Source of the DNA: Alteromonas lipotrueae | GTDB taxonomy: Bacteria; Pseudomonadota; Gammaproteobacteria; Enterobacterales; Alteromonadaceae | Length of the DNA: 64,000 nucleotides | Direction of reading: 5' to 3' | Assembly: GCF_019249215.1 (NCBI RefSeq) | Contig: NZ_JAESDI010000018.1 | Coordinates: forward strand, 1-64,000 | Part shown: positions 53,945 to 64,000 of the stretch, one piece after another | Numbering within the stretch: the first letter of the stretch is position 1 | How the letters are laid out: every line of letters begins with the position of its first letter | Notes under the pieces: model-generated | What the model was told of the DNA's origin: nothing | The model's input: only the letters and a program-made list of their open reading frames with translations | The model's database searches: none | Translations under genes and position numbers: made by a program

Positions 53945-55210
53945 TTAGCTCTTTTGACGCTTCATGGCGTTGAAGAACTCATCGTTAGTCTTAGTCATAG
54001 CGAGCTTATTGATAAGGAACTCTATGGCATCAATCTCTGACATCTCGTGCACAATTTTACGTAAGATCCACATTTTCTGTAGTTCTTCTTGCGACGTTAA
54101 TAGCTCTTCGCGACGAGTACCTGAACGATTGAAGTCAATAGCTGGGAAAACACGCTTTTCAGCAATCTTACGATTTAAGTGTAATTCCATGTTACCGGTA
54201 CCTTTAAACTCTTCATAGATAACTTCATCCATTTTAGAGCCAGTATCGATAAGCGCTGTAGCGATAATCGTTAAACTACCGCCTTCTTCAACGTTTCGAG
54301 CAGCACCAAAGAAGCGCTTAGGCTTATGTAGTGCATTGGCATCAACACCACCGGTAAGTACTTTACCTGATGATGGGATTACCGTGTTGTAAGCACGTGC
54401 TAAACGAGTAATTGAATCAAGTAAGATAACGACATCTTTCTTGTGCTCAACTAAGCGCTTCGCTTTTTCGATAACCATTTCAGCTACCTGAACGTGACGG
54501 CTTGCAGGTTCATCGAACGTTGAAGCAACCACTTCACCTTGTACAAGGCGATGCATTTCTGTTACTTCTTCTGGACGTTCGTCGATAAGCAATACCATCA
54601 ATTCAGCTTCAGGGTGATTCGCTGCAATAGATTGCGCGATGTTCTGAAGTAAAAGGGTTTTACCGGCTTTAGGTGGTGCAACGATAAGACCACGTTGCCC
54701 TTTACCAATTGGTGAGGCTAGGTCTAATACACGCGCCGTAATATCTTCTGTTGAACCATTACCACGTTCCATGCGCATGCGAGATGCAGCATGTAGAGGA
54801 GTAAGGTTTTCGAAGAGGATTTTATTACGGGAGTTTTCAGGCTTGTCGAAGTTTACTTCGCGAATTTTTAACAGGGCAAAATATCGCTCACTGTCTTTAG
54901 GCGGGCGTATTTTACCAGAAATGGTATCGCCCGTTCGCAAGTTAAATCGACGAATTTGGCTTGGTGATACGTAAATATCATCAGGCCCTGCTAAATACGA
55001 AGAGTCTGCTGACCGCAAGAAACCAAAACCGTCCTGTAAAATTTCCAGAACCCCGTCACCGAAAATATCTTCGCCGCCTTTCGCATGCGATTTCAGTATC
55101 GAGAATATGATGTCTTGTTTTCTAGCGCGAGCCATGTTTTCCAGGCCCATTTCTTCGGACATGGCGACTAATTCGCTAATCGGTTTGTTCTTTAATTCTG
55201 TTAAATTCAT
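53945..55210 (-). CDS. rho: Transcription termination factor Rho
   Basis: 421 aa from ATG 55210, matching the canonical [10 protein letters not shown] start; the longer frame to 55258 is ignored. Nearly identical to E. coli Rho over its length: RNA-binding domain ([18 protein letters not shown] near 60-77), Walker [16 protein letters not shown] near 175, [10 protein letters not shown] near 210, [10 protein letters not shown] near 265 and TGGVDANAL near 283. Hexameric RNA helicase. The 278-base leader after trxA has no supported peptide ORF but is where rho autoregulation occurs in relatives. Confidence 0.99.
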   Translation of the reverse strand: MNLTELKNKPISELVAMSEEMGLENMARARKQDIIFSILKSHAKGGEDIFGDGVLEILQDGFGFLRSADSSYLAGPDDIYVSPSQIRRFNLRTGDTISGKIRPPKDSERYFALLKIREVNFDKPENSRNKILFENLTPLHAASRMRMERGNGSTEDITARVLDLASPIGKGQRGLIVAPPKAGKTLLLQNIAQSIAANHPEAELMVLLIDERPEEVTEMHRLVQGEVVASTFDEPASRHVQVAEMVIEKAKRLVEHKKDVVILLDSITRLARAYNTVIPSSGKVLTGGVDANALHKPKRFFGAARNVEEGGSLTIIATALIDTGSKMDEVIYEEFKGTGNMELHLNRKIAEKRVFPAIDFNRSGTRREELLTSQEELQKMWILRKIVHEMSEIDAIEFLINKLAMTKTNDEFFNAMKRQKS

Positions 55211-55441
55211 ACTGGTGGGTCTTTGTGCTTGGGGTTTGCTTACAGGACTGGTAGTCACTCTGTTCTAATTTTTGATTTGATTATGCCTGAATAGAGGCTA
55301 AGCAGAATGCTGCTCGGGTGAGCGCTAAGGAAAAGTTAGCACTAAAATTAATCAACGTCCAGCGTTTTACTCGTCAATTGTTAAATAACTTGTATTCACA
55401 CTGTTGCAGGCGTTGTAACTGCTTATTTATCATGTGTAAAT

Positions 55442-55472
55442 AAAAAACCGGCAGCTAAGCCACCGGTTTTTT
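55442..55472 (-). terminator. Rho-independent terminator of trxA
   Basis: AAAAAACCGG / CCGGTTTTTT with a GGC...GCC inner pairing; T tract on the minus strand right after trxA. Confidence 0.92.
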
Positions 55473-55488
55473 CTGAATTACTATTTTA

Positions 55489-55815
55489 CTAAAGGTTTTC
55501 GTTTAAGAACTCAGCAAGTTGCGTTTTAGATAACGCGCCTACTTTGGTTGCCGCTACGTTGCCGTTTTTGAAAAGTAGTAATGTAGGAATGCCACGAATA
55601 CCATATTTAGGTGGAGTTTCGTTATTTTCATCGACATTCAACTTGCCAACTGTTAACTTGCCTTCAAACTCGTTCGCAACTTCTTCTAAGATTGGCGCGA
55701 TCATTTTACAGGGGCCACACCATTCGGCCCAAAAGTCAACCAGTACAGGACCTTCAGCATTGATAACATCTGCTTCGAATTTATCGTCAGATAACTGGAT
55801 AATTTTGTCGCTCAT
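55489..55815 (-). CDS. trxA: Thioredoxin 1
   Basis: 108 aa from ATG 55815 (GGAGA six bases upstream; the longer frame from 55863 is rejected). [10 protein letters not shown] near 28-37 is the active site and [14 protein letters not shown] near 71-84 holds the cis-Pro. General protein disulfide reductase. Sits between rho and divergent rhlB, the same trio as in E. coli. Confidence 0.98.
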   Translation of the reverse strand: MSDKIIQLSDDKFEADVINAEGPVLVDFWAEWCGPCKMIAPILEEVANEFEGKLTVGKLNVDENNETPPKYGIRGIPTLLLFKNGNVAATKVGALSKTQLAEFLNENL

Positions 55816-55914
55816 TCTTTTCTCCATTTTTGGTCGGTCGCTGATTTGTTTCAGCTCTACCATAAGTGTTATATAGAAACCGTTTTTAATGCAAGCACTG
55901 ATAAGCTATAAGCT

Positions 55915-57222
55915 ATGCCTACTCACTTAACTGATACTCATTTTTCCGACCTGCCGATTAATAGCAAGGTTGTTGACGCCTTAACGGCGGCAAATTTCAA
56001 TAATTGTACACCAATACAGGCGTTATCTCTGCCTCCATTACTGGAAGGCTTAGATATTGCCGGACAAGCTCAAACGGGTACAGGTAAAACTATTGCCTTC
56101 TTGGTTGCTACTTTTCATTATTTGCTAAGCAAAGCAGATAATGACGAGAACAGCAAATCAAAAGGCCCTAGAGCCATCATAATGGCGCCAACCAGAGAGT
56201 TAGCCGTCCAGATTTTCAACGATGCCAAATTGCTCAGTGAGCATACCGGTTTGTCGCTTGGATTGATTTATGGGGGCGAAGGTTACCAAAGTCAACGTGA
56301 AACCCTTGAAGAAGGGGTAGATATCATTATTGGTACGACAGGACGCATTCTGGATTATTACAAACAGAACGTGTTTACCTTGAATAACATTCAAGTTGCC
56401 GTACTTGATGAGGCCGATCGTATGTTCGATTTAGGCTTTATTAAAGATATCCGCTTTTTGTTCCGACGCTTACCGCCTGCAACTGAACGCCTAAGTATGC
56501 TGTTTTCAGCTACACTTAGTTATCGCGTTCAAGAACTCGCTTACGAGCACATGAACAACCCAACTCACGTTCAAGTGGCACCAGAGCAAACGACAGCAAC
56601 ACGGGTATCGCAAGAGCTGTTCTACCCCTCTGATGATGATAAAATGTTGCTGCTTCTTACGCTATTTGAAGAAGAGTGGCCAGATAAAGCCATTGTGTTT
56701 GCTAACACCAAATACAGCTGTGAGCGCGTAACCGACTGGCTTACTGCCGACGGTCATCGTGTTGGCTTGTTGAGCGGTGACGTACCACAGAAAAAGCGCT
56801 TGGGTATTTTAGAAGACTTTACCAAAGGTAAGCTAGACATTTTAGTGGCCACGGATGTTGCCGCACGTGGCTTACATATTGATTCGGTCACTCATGTGTT
56901 TAACTATGATTTACCTGACGATGCAGAAGACTATGTTCACCGAATTGGCCGAACCGGTCGTGCGGGTCAAAGCGGTATCGCCATCAGTTTCGCCTGTGAA
57001 AAATACGCATTGAACTTGCCAGATATTGAAAAATATATTCAGCATGCTATTCCTGTTACCGATTACGATGCGAGTGCCTTGCTTGATGATGTAAATGCGC
57101 CTAAACCAAGACGCAGACGCACACCAAACACGAGAAACTCGTCTCGACGTGGCAATGGTAAAGGTCGTGGTAACAGCGGTGGAAATAGAGGTAAACCGTC
57201 TAATCGCGGAAACAGTAACTAA
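55915..57222 (+). CDS. rhlB: DEAD-box RNA helicase RhlB
   Basis: 435 aa. AQTGTGKT near 56 (Walker A), PTRELA near 93, [12 protein letters not shown] near 165, SAT near 202, and [13 protein letters not shown] near 342. The C-terminus ([20 protein letters not shown]...) is an Arg/Gly/Asn-rich RNA-binding tail. Part of the RNA degradosome with RNase E. Divergent from trxA over 99 bases, as in E. coli; gppA follows. Confidence 0.97.
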   Translation: MPTHLTDTHFSDLPINSKVVDALTAANFNNCTPIQALSLPPLLEGLDIAGQAQTGTGKTIAFLVATFHYLLSKADNDENSKSKGPRAIIMAPTRELAVQIFNDAKLLSEHTGLSLGLIYGGEGYQSQRETLEEGVDIIIGTTGRILDYYKQNVFTLNNIQVAVLDEADRMFDLGFIKDIRFLFRRLPPATERLSMLFSATLSYRVQELAYEHMNNPTHVQVAPEQTTATRVSQELFYPSDDDKMLLLLTLFEEEWPDKAIVFANTKYSCERVTDWLTADGHRVGLLSGDVPQKKRLGILEDFTKGKLDILVATDVAARGLHIDSVTHVFNYDLPDDAEDYVHRIGRTGRAGQSGIAISFACEKYALNLPDIEKYIQHAIPVTDYDASALLDDVNAPKPRRRRTPNTRNSSRRGNGKGRGNSGGNRGKPSNRGNSN

Positions 57223-57235
57223 CATTCGAGACAAT

Positions 57236-58747
57236 ATGCAGGCAGAACTTCAGCACGACTCTGAAAGCTATGGCGAATATTACGCCGCAGTAGACTTAGG
57301 CTCTAATAGCTTTCACATGGTCATTGTTCATGTCGTTAATGGTAGCGTTCAGATCATTGGCAAGGTGAAACAGAAAGTACGTTTAGCGGCAGGGTTGAAT
57401 GACGACTTTGCACTAGATGAAATGAGCATGGAGCGTGGTTGGCAATGCCTGCAAACCTTTTCCGAACGGTTACAAGATATTCCCCCCTCAAATATTAAGG
57501 TAGTGGCTACCGCTACCTTACGTCTTGCGACTAATGCCCAAGTGTTTATTGGGAAAGCCGAGCAAATTCTCAAGCATAAACTCAACGTGATAAGCGGCGA
57601 GGAAGAAGCACGCCAGATTTATCTTGGCGTAGCCTATACCTCGGCAAATCAAGGTAATAGCTTAGTGATAGATATAGGCGGTGCCAGTACTGAAATTGTT
57701 ATTGGCAACGACATGCAACCCATCCACTTAAAGAGCTTGGATATGGGGTGTGTGACCTTTATGGAACGCTATTTTGATGGCGGTAAGATCACCGCTGAAA
57801 ACTTCGAAAGTGCTAAAAAAGCCGCGAAGGCATTACTTTCCCCTGTAGCGGACGCTTTTCTTTGTTTTGATTGGGAAAATTGCTTAGGTGCCTCGGGTAC
57901 ACCGCAGGCCATCACTGAAATATTGGTGGCGCAGGGCATTAGCGATTCAATACGACTTGATTACCTTCATCACCTAGAAAAACAATGTGTTGAATGTGGT
58001 GAAATTAACCAGCTTAACATTGAAGGTTTAGAAGAAAATCGCAAGGCCATTTTTCCTTCTGGCTTAGCCATTTTAATTAGCTTATTTGAAGCGTTAGCCA
58101 TTCAAAATATGAATATTTCTGGTGGTGCGCTGCGCGAAGGGCTTATTTACGGCATGTTAGATAACATGCAGGAAAATGACCGCCGCGACCAAACACTTAA
58201 CCAGACCATGGCTCGATACCATATCGATAAAGCCCAAGCGAATTCAGTAAAAAGTGTATCAACACAGCTATGTACACAGTTATGCGCACAGCAAAACATC
58301 TGTCATCTTGATACCGAAGCTATTTTAGGTGCAGCTGCGTTACTCCATGAAACGGGCTTGCATATAGAATACAAAAAGCATCATGAGCACGGCGCTTATA
58401 TTCTGTCTTTTATAGATTTGCCTGGCTTCACACGCCTGCAGCGGGCGGCTATTCGAGACCTTGTTGCCCATCATAGATTAACTATTCCAGCTGATGCTTT
58501 TAGTAATTACCATGATGACTCTCAACCTATGTTATTGGGTTTACTTAGGCTATTACGTATTTCTGTGGTGCTGTGTTTGCGACGACAAAACAAGCATATT
58601 CCCCATGTAGATTTAGTCTGCGACGGTGATAAATGGGAAGTGACCTTCCCTGAGGGCTGGCTGAAAGCACACCCGCTGATTAACGCTGAGCTAGCCAATG
58701 AAAGCTGGTTACAGCACAAAGCAGGCTGGGAACTTATCTGTAAATAG
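57236..58747 (+). CDS. gppA: Ppx/GppA phosphatase
   Basis: 503 aa from ATG 57236, thirteen bases after rhlB; the frame opens upstream at 57095 inside rhlB and that part is ignored. AAVDLGSNSFHMVIV near 18 and VIDIGGASTEIVIG near 143 are the actin-like phosphate motifs; a C-terminal HD-like domain carries HETGLHIEYKKHHEHG near 378-395. Hydrolyses pppGpp to ppGpp and/or polyphosphate; location after rhlB points to GppA. Cytoplasmic. Confidence 0.92.
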   Translation: MQAELQHDSESYGEYYAAVDLGSNSFHMVIVHVVNGSVQIIGKVKQKVRLAAGLNDDFALDEMSMERGWQCLQTFSERLQDIPPSNIKVVATATLRLATNAQVFIGKAEQILKHKLNVISGEEEARQIYLGVAYTSANQGNSLVIDIGGASTEIVIGNDMQPIHLKSLDMGCVTFMERYFDGGKITAENFESAKKAAKALLSPVADAFLCFDWENCLGASGTPQAITEILVAQGISDSIRLDYLHHLEKQCVECGEINQLNIEGLEENRKAIFPSGLAILISLFEALAIQNMNISGGALREGLIYGMLDNMQENDRRDQTLNQTMARYHIDKAQANSVKSVSTQLCTQLCAQQNICHLDTEAILGAAALLHETGLHIEYKKHHEHGAYILSFIDLPGFTRLQRAAIRDLVAHHRLTIPADAFSNYHDDSQPMLLGLLRLLRISVVLCLRRQNKHIPHVDLVCDGDKWEVTFPEGWLKAHPLINAELANESWLQHKAGWELICK

Positions 58748-58773
58748 TCAGTGCTGAAAATTGCAAAGAACAA

Positions 58774-58810
58774 AAAAATGGGATGTAACCTAAGGTTGCA
58801 TCCCATTTTT
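58774..58810 (+). terminator. Rho-independent terminator of gppA
   Basis: AAAAATGGGATGTAACC / GGTTGCATCCCATTTTT with loop TAA; T tract on the + strand, also usable for the convergent hemB. Confidence 0.93.
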
Positions 58811-58854
58811 GTTTTTAGCCTATTTATTGTTTCTTTGATTTTCTATTCACGGCT

Positions 58855-59856
<1,002 letters not shown>

Positions 59857-61752
59857 TTATCCTGAAATCGGTTTAAAGAGTACTTTGTTTCGTCCTGATT
59901 CTTTCGCAGCATAAAGCTGCTCATCGGCCAACCGAAGCAACGCTGCAGCATGATCTTCATCCGTGATAACACTGGTAGCCAGCCCTGCACTTATGGTTAG
60001 TTGTATTGCTTCTCCATCAAACATGATAGGAGATTTTTCGATGCGCTCGCGAATGGCCTCTACCACATGGTAGGCACCTTGGCTGTCGGTATTCGGAAGA
60101 ATAAGTGCAAATTCCTCCCCGCCTATTCGACATAAATCATCGGATAAACGAAGCAACATACTTTGAATAATGCCCGTTATATGAATAAGACAGGCATCTC
60201 CACCAGCATGTCCGTATTTATCATTAATACGTTTAAAGTGGTCAATATCGATGACTGCAATAGACAAAGGAGTTTGCTCTCGGCGACTTCGTCTGCCTTC
60301 TGATTTTAACTTTTTATCAAAGTGACGACGATTATTAATTCCGGTAAGTGGGTCGATTGCCGTTAGCCGCTCTAGCTCTTGGTTTACTTCAGACAGCTCA
60401 CGTAAGGTAATCTCAAGTTCTAACGTTCGCTCTTCTACTTTGTATTCCAAGTCATCTTGATAACGTTTCTGCACTTCTAGCAGGTCTTCTTTTGCCTTAC
60501 TCGCCTGCTGCTCTTGTTCAAGGGCAAATTGTTGCGTGGTAATAAGTTCGTCGTACCTGTGACTATAATTAATTGCCAAGATAAGGGCTAAAATCACCGT
60601 TTCAACGGTACCTGCAATTATGAGTAAATAACTCGTAGAAATGCCTAAATTTATTATATTCACGCTATCTAGGCTAACGACAAAGCCGCTAAACAATAAA
60701 AATAGCCACGCCACAGAGAAGTATCGGGCAATAGGCACGCCTTTAAATGATAACCAGCCACCTGTGAACATTGCCACAAACACGATTATCGACAACATGA
60801 CTAAATAAAGTTTTATGGCAAAGGGGTAAGGCAGTATCGCACTCGTGAAAATACAGCCTGCAAATGCCCACGCCGCTACCTTAGATATTTTATCTACTAC
60901 TGCGCTAAATTCGGCAATAGGCAGTAAATGCCGGGAGAACAGTACGGCAAATAAAATCGTCGCATTACCAAAAATGAGTACCGCCTTGCCCTGCAACCAC
61001 GCCTGCTCAGGCCATAAATAGGCATAGCCCAACCCCTGCAATGAAGCCAAGGTTAAGCCTAAGCTCAGTGCATAGCCGGTATAGAATAAAAACGAGCGAT
61101 TTTTGGTAGTAAAAAATAAAAAGATATTACTGATGGCCATGGCACATAAAAAACCAAAAAACAGCCCCAGTGCTATATTTTGGCTTGCTGCGTATTCTAT
61201 AAATTCTTTTTCTTCCCACACCACAATAGGCATGCGAATAGTGCCGCTAGATTTGACGCGAACTACTACGGTTTGCGGTTTAGCACTTAAAGGTAAGGAA
61301 AAAAGTGGCGTGTTATTCGCGATGGGGCGTACATTAAATGCTAGGTTGTCTCCGGCCTGGTAACGTACAACAGGCGAACTTGCTAACGGCGGATAAACCG
61401 CAACGTCAACACTATCTAGCAAGGCGTAGTCAATCTCGAAAAGGTAACGTAGCGCTTGAGATTCGTTGGGAGTGACAACAAAGGAGAACCAATGTACATC
61501 ACTGCTCATTCCTAAATTTATTGGCGACACCGCTGGCGTCCACAGTTCTCGGGGTTTATCGAGCACTGTTTCGAAGGTTAACTGGTTCTCGGGATCGCTA
61601 ACAAAGGCTAACTGAGAAACTCGGCTATTTGTGGTTCGCTCTGGTACTACACTTAGTGCAATGAACGCAAAAATTGACACCGCAACAACGGTAATAACGA
61701 AGAGGTAAAGATCGTAATTGCGAACTTTTTGACGATATATGTGCATTACCAT
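59857..61752 (-). CDS. Diguanylate cyclase with 7TMR-DISM sensor
   Basis: 631 aa. An N-terminal anchor, a periplasmic 7TMR-DISMED2 beta domain (about 45-190), seven membrane segments (about 195-400), a coiled coil (about 405-470) and GGDEF (about 475-631). The active site is GGEEF (near 545) with DIDHFKRINDKYGHAGGDA near 505. The inhibitory I-site RLSD occurs five residues before GGEEF, so product feedback is likely. Makes c-di-GMP in response to an envelope ligand. Overlaps tatD by one base and is followed by hemB. Confidence 0.93.
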   Translation of the reverse strand: MVMHIYRQKVRNYDLYLFVITVVAVSIFAFIALSVVPERTTNSRVSQLAFVSDPENQLTFETVLDKPRELWTPAVSPINLGMSSDVHWFSFVVTPNESQALRYLFEIDYALLDSVDVAVYPPLASSPVVRYQAGDNLAFNVRPIANNTPLFSLPLSAKPQTVVVRVKSSGTIRMPIVVWEEKEFIEYAASQNIALGLFFGFLCAMAISNIFLFFTTKNRSFLFYTGYALSLGLTLASLQGLGYAYLWPEQAWLQGKAVLIFGNATILFAVLFSRHLLPIAEFSAVVDKISKVAAWAFAGCIFTSAILPYPFAIKLYLVMLSIIVFVAMFTGGWLSFKGVPIARYFSVAWLFLLFSGFVVSLDSVNIINLGISTSYLLIIAGTVETVILALILAINYSHRYDELITTQQFALEQEQQASKAKEDLLEVQKRYQDDLEYKVEERTLELEITLRELSEVNQELERLTAIDPLTGINNRRHFDKKLKSEGRRSRREQTPLSIAVIDIDHFKRINDKYGHAGGDACLIHITGIIQSMLLRLSDDLCRIGGEEFALILPNTDSQGAYHVVEAIRERIEKSPIMFDGEAIQLTISAGLATSVITDEDHAAALLRLADEQLYAAKESGRNKVLFKPISG

Positions 61753-62531
61753 TAATCACTGATACAAAATAAACGACAAGTATTAGCATAACTGCAATCT
61801 CGTAATTTATCAGGGGCAACCTGTATTAGTTTGCTAATTTGTTCACCAATATGAGGCAATAGCGCAGGCTCATTGTTGCGCTTTCTAGGCCGAAGAGTTT
61901 TCGGGAATAAGTAAGGGGCATCAGTTTCTACAACGATACGGTTTAAGGGAATGGTTGGAATTGCGTTACGAAGAACCTCTCCGCGCTTTTCATCACATGC
62001 CCAACCAGTAATACCGATGTACAACCCCATATCTAAATAGGCACCTAACTGGGTGGTATCGCCTGTAAAACAGTGTGCGATACCACCGCTAAGAGACGGC
62101 AGCACTTTTTGAAGGCAGGACACTTGTTGTTCAAACGCATCTCGTTCGTGAAGATACACAGGCAAGTTCAATTCTACCGCCAACGATAATTGGGCTTCAA
62201 ACACACTTATTTGAACATCTTGGGGAGAAAAGTTGCGATTAAAATCTAAGCCACACTCGCCCACCGCCACTACGCCAGGCTCTTTTGCCATGCTTCTTAA
62301 TCGCTCGTAATCACTATCAACGACATCTTTAGCATTATGGGGGTGTATGCCTAAGGTATAACTACAAATCTGCGGAAACTGGTGATGAAGTGCAGCTGCT
62401 GCATCCCACTCGTTGGGATGAGTGGTAATAATACACAGCCTGGAAACACCGGCGTCCACGGCATTTGAAATAATCTCTTGAGGATTAAATCTGCGATCTA
62501 ATAGATTAACGCCAGCGTCAAACCAAGGCAT
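61752..62531 (-). CDS. tatD: TatD metal-dependent DNase
   Basis: 259 aa TIM-barrel. DAGVNLLDRRF near 5-15 is TatD-proper (the common DTHCH has become D-x-G-x-N), then GIHPHNAKDV near 75, GECGLDFNRNF near 91-101, YLHERDAF near 128, AHCFTG near 151 and VETDAPYLF near 201. Magnesium-dependent 3'-5' exonuclease, not required for Tat transport. One base before it lies the exported small protein. Confidence 0.95.
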   Translation of the reverse strand: MPWFDAGVNLLDRRFNPQEIISNAVDAGVSRLCIITTHPNEWDAAAALHHQFPQICSYTLGIHPHNAKDVVDSDYERLRSMAKEPGVVAVGECGLDFNRNFSPQDVQISVFEAQLSLAVELNLPVYLHERDAFEQQVSCLQKVLPSLSGGIAHCFTGDTTQLGAYLDMGLYIGITGWACDEKRGEVLRNAIPTIPLNRIVVETDAPYLFPKTLRPRKRNNEPALLPHIGEQISKLIQVAPDKLRDCSYANTCRLFCISD

Positions 62532-62532
62532 A

Positions 62533-63066
62533 TTATTTTACACGTTTTACTTTCATGCGTTTGTTAAGCCCTTCTTTTTTCAAATAGAAAGCGCCTAATA
62601 ATCCACGCTCAATTAGCACGGTTTCACCTTCTTTTACTTTCAACGTGGTATCTGTAGTTTGCTGCCAAACCGAGCCGTTATCGAAGGTTAAAATAAACTT
62701 CCCACGTGCAGTTTTCTTAATCTTAGTTACCTTACCTGCAAATGTGTCGGCCAAGGTTTCCGTTTTTACTTTGTGCTCTAAACCAAACTGTTCGTCTTTA
62801 GGCGCTGGGGTTTGGCTTACCGGTGCTTCGCGGCGACGTTCAGCGGCAACGGTTGGTGTGTGGCTAGGCATTGTAACCGGCAGACCTGCCTGCGCACCTG
62901 AGAGGCGATTGACTTGTTTTTCAACGCGGTCGTAGCATACTAAACGTTGAAGACTATTTTTGGTTTCGCTACATTTGGCTAGCGCTTCGCCTACGGTTTC
63001 TGCCTGTGCTAAAAACGCACTGAAAGGAAGTACACTTATTAGCAGTAATAATGTACGTTTTTTCAT
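62533..63066 (-). CDS. Exported basic protein of unknown function
   Basis: 177 aa with a signal peptide (MKKRTLLLLISVLPFSAFLAQA). A CSETKNSLQRLVCYDRVEKQV segment near 32-52 has two Cys spaced for a disulfide and resembles the short alpha-hairpin found in type VI-related or lysozyme-inhibitor-like exported proteins. A Pro/Ala linker (about 62-95) leads to a beta domain with GKFILTFDNGSVWQQTTD and basic C-terminus. Function unknown. Sits between tatC and tatD on the same strand. Confidence 0.7.
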   Translation of the reverse strand: MKKRTLLLLISVLPFSAFLAQAETVGEALAKCSETKNSLQRLVCYDRVEKQVNRLSGAQAGLPVTMPSHTPTVAAERRREAPVSQTPAPKDEQFGLEHKVKTETLADTFAGKVTKIKKTARGKFILTFDNGSVWQQTTDTTLKVKEGETVLIERGLLGAFYLKKEGLNKRMKVKRVK

Positions 63067-63092
63067 GGTAAATCCTTTGTTTTAATTAATTG

Positions 63093-63848
63093 TTATTCGA
63101 TTTCAGTGCCCGTTTTTTCATCGTTATCTCGGCGGCCTTTTCCCGCATACAAGCTACCTACCACAACACCTATTTCAAACAATATCCACATAGGGATAGC
63201 TAAAAGCGTTTGAGAAATGATATCCGGCGGCGTAAGTAACATGCCCACCACAAACGCACCAACAACCACATAGGGGCGTTTTGCTCTAAGTGATTTTGCG
63301 TCGGTTACCCCCGTCCAGCACAGTAAGATAATGGCAATGGGAATTTCAAATGAGACCCCAAAAGCAAAGAAGAGTTTCAATACAAAATTAAGATAACTAG
63401 AGATGTCGGTACTGACCGTAACACCTTCTGGGGCCACACTATTAAAAAAGGCAAACGCGATTGGAAATACCACAAAGTAGGCGAATGCCATGCCCGCATA
63501 GAACAATAGAGTACTTGAGAGTAAAAGCGGCGCAACGAGCTTTTTCTCGTTACGATATAGGCCTGGCGCAACAAATCCCCACACTTGATAAAGTACGTAG
63601 GGAATAGCGATAAAGAATGACAACACCAGCGTAAGTTTAAACGGTGCGAAAAAAGGTGAGGCGACATCGGTGGCAATCATGCTAGCGTTTTCTGGCATAG
63701 AATCAAGCAACGGCAACGCGAGCCATTGATAGAGGTCTTGCGAAAAGTACGCCAAACACAAAAATACCACCAGCACACTTAACAGTGCTTTTAGAATGCG
63801 GCTACGAAGCTCAATTAAATGAGATATTAAATTGTTTGCGTCAGACAT
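63093..63848 (-). CDS. tatC: Sec-independent translocase subunit TatC
   Basis: 251 aa with six membrane segments. Conserved: [17 protein letters not shown] at the N-terminus, [11 protein letters not shown] near 64, [17 protein letters not shown] near 87, [11 protein letters not shown] near 158 and [16 protein letters not shown] near 207. With TatA and TatB it exports folded proteins. Its ATG follows directly on the tatB stop (TAA-ATG). Confidence 0.98.
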   Translation of the reverse strand: MSDANNLISHLIELRSRILKALLSVLVVFLCLAYFSQDLYQWLALPLLDSMPENASMIATDVASPFFAPFKLTLVLSFFIAIPYVLYQVWGFVAPGLYRNEKKLVAPLLLSSTLLFYAGMAFAYFVVFPIAFAFFNSVAPEGVTVSTDISSYLNFVLKLFFAFGVSFEIPIAIILLCWTGVTDAKSLRAKRPYVVVGAFVVGMLLTPPDIISQTLLAIPMWILFEIGVVVGSLYAGKGRRDNDEKTGTEIE

Positions 63849-64000
63849 TTACTGTTTTTTATATGGTTCCTGAACCGACTCAGCCGCTTTTTTAAGCTCA
63901 TCAACACTTTGTTCAAGCTCTGGCGAGAGATCTTTCAAGCCTTGCTGCTCAGCTTTCTTCAGGTTTTCGTGTAATTCGTGCACGCGCAGCTGATGCTCAA
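63849..64000 (-). CDS. tatB: TatB, 3' end only
   Basis: The minus strand upstream of tatC carries the frame ending [19 protein letters not shown]...PYKKQ and TAA. This is the charged amphipathic tail typical of TatB (LTPELKASMDELRQAAES in E. coli). The gene continues beyond the right edge of the window, so only about 50 codons are seen. Upstream tatA is expected outside. Confidence 0.9.
   Translation of the reverse strand, partial: EHQLRVHELHENLKKAEQQGLKDLSPELEQSVDELKKAAESVQEPYKKQ

Overview
The window looks like a chromosomal segment of a marine gammaproteobacterium of the Alteromonadales, most likely Alteromonas or a close relative. This rests on the conserved housekeeping neighbourhoods (tatB-tatC-tatD-hemB, gppA-rhlB divergent from trxA-rho, purE-purK, DUF2065-purA) and on the style of the proteins; the genus is an inference. 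G+C content appears moderate.

Region 1 (1 to about 11,030) is the distal part of a chromosomal integron cassette array. Seventeen small genes lie on the + strand, and each is followed by an attC site of about 60-120 bp with a RYYYAAC-like left core and a GTTRRRY-like right core. The cassette direction puts the integrase gene to the left, outside the window. Cassette products include a DUF1963 protein, a LysE-type exporter, a ClpP-fold exported hydrolase, two alpha/beta hydrolases, a RidA protein, an MBOAT-core mini-protein, a RHH/RelE-type toxin-antitoxin pair, several lipoproteins or secreted proteins, and unknowns. In ten cassettes the TAA stop codon is part of the attC left core. Some attC sites (8394-8470, 10342-10420, 10910-11030) are visibly damaged, mostly towards the distal end.

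Region 2 (11,100 to 24,400) is mixed accessory and chromosomal material: two small membrane proteins, two GNAT acetyltransferases, a 2OG-Fe(II) oxygenase, an FMN reductase, an RRM protein, an unusual NRAMP-like transporter, an alginate-export-type outer membrane protein, a chemoreceptor, a porin plus periplasmic binding protein pair, a VOC protein and a YitT protein.

Region 3 (24,400 to 37,950) reads as a peptidoglycan scavenging locus. It holds alr (alanine racemase), then a tight operon murQ - namZ (DUF1343 exo-N-acetylmuramidase) - a large FAD/Fe-S D-lactate-dehydrogenase-like flavoprotein that overlaps namZ by ATGA. It continues with an MscS channel, a secreted two-domain NagZ-type GH3 enzyme, an NhaC-family antiporter and a lipoprotein gamma-glutamyltransferase. 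MurQ releases D-lactate from MurNAc-6-phosphate, so a co-translated D-lactate oxidase makes a coherent pathway. No MurNAc importer or kinase is visible.

Region 4 (37,950 to 64,000) is core chromosome: ALDH, purA, DUF2065, cnoX, a PQQ-type sugar dehydrogenase, dps, PCu(A)C, tRNA-Thr(UGU), purK/purE, nhaA, a hybrid histidine kinase, an M20 amidohydrolase, rho, trxA, rhlB, gppA, hemB (magnesium type), a 7TMR-DISM diguanylate cyclase, tatD, a small exported protein, tatC and the 3' end of tatB. Rho-independent terminators are clear after several of these genes.
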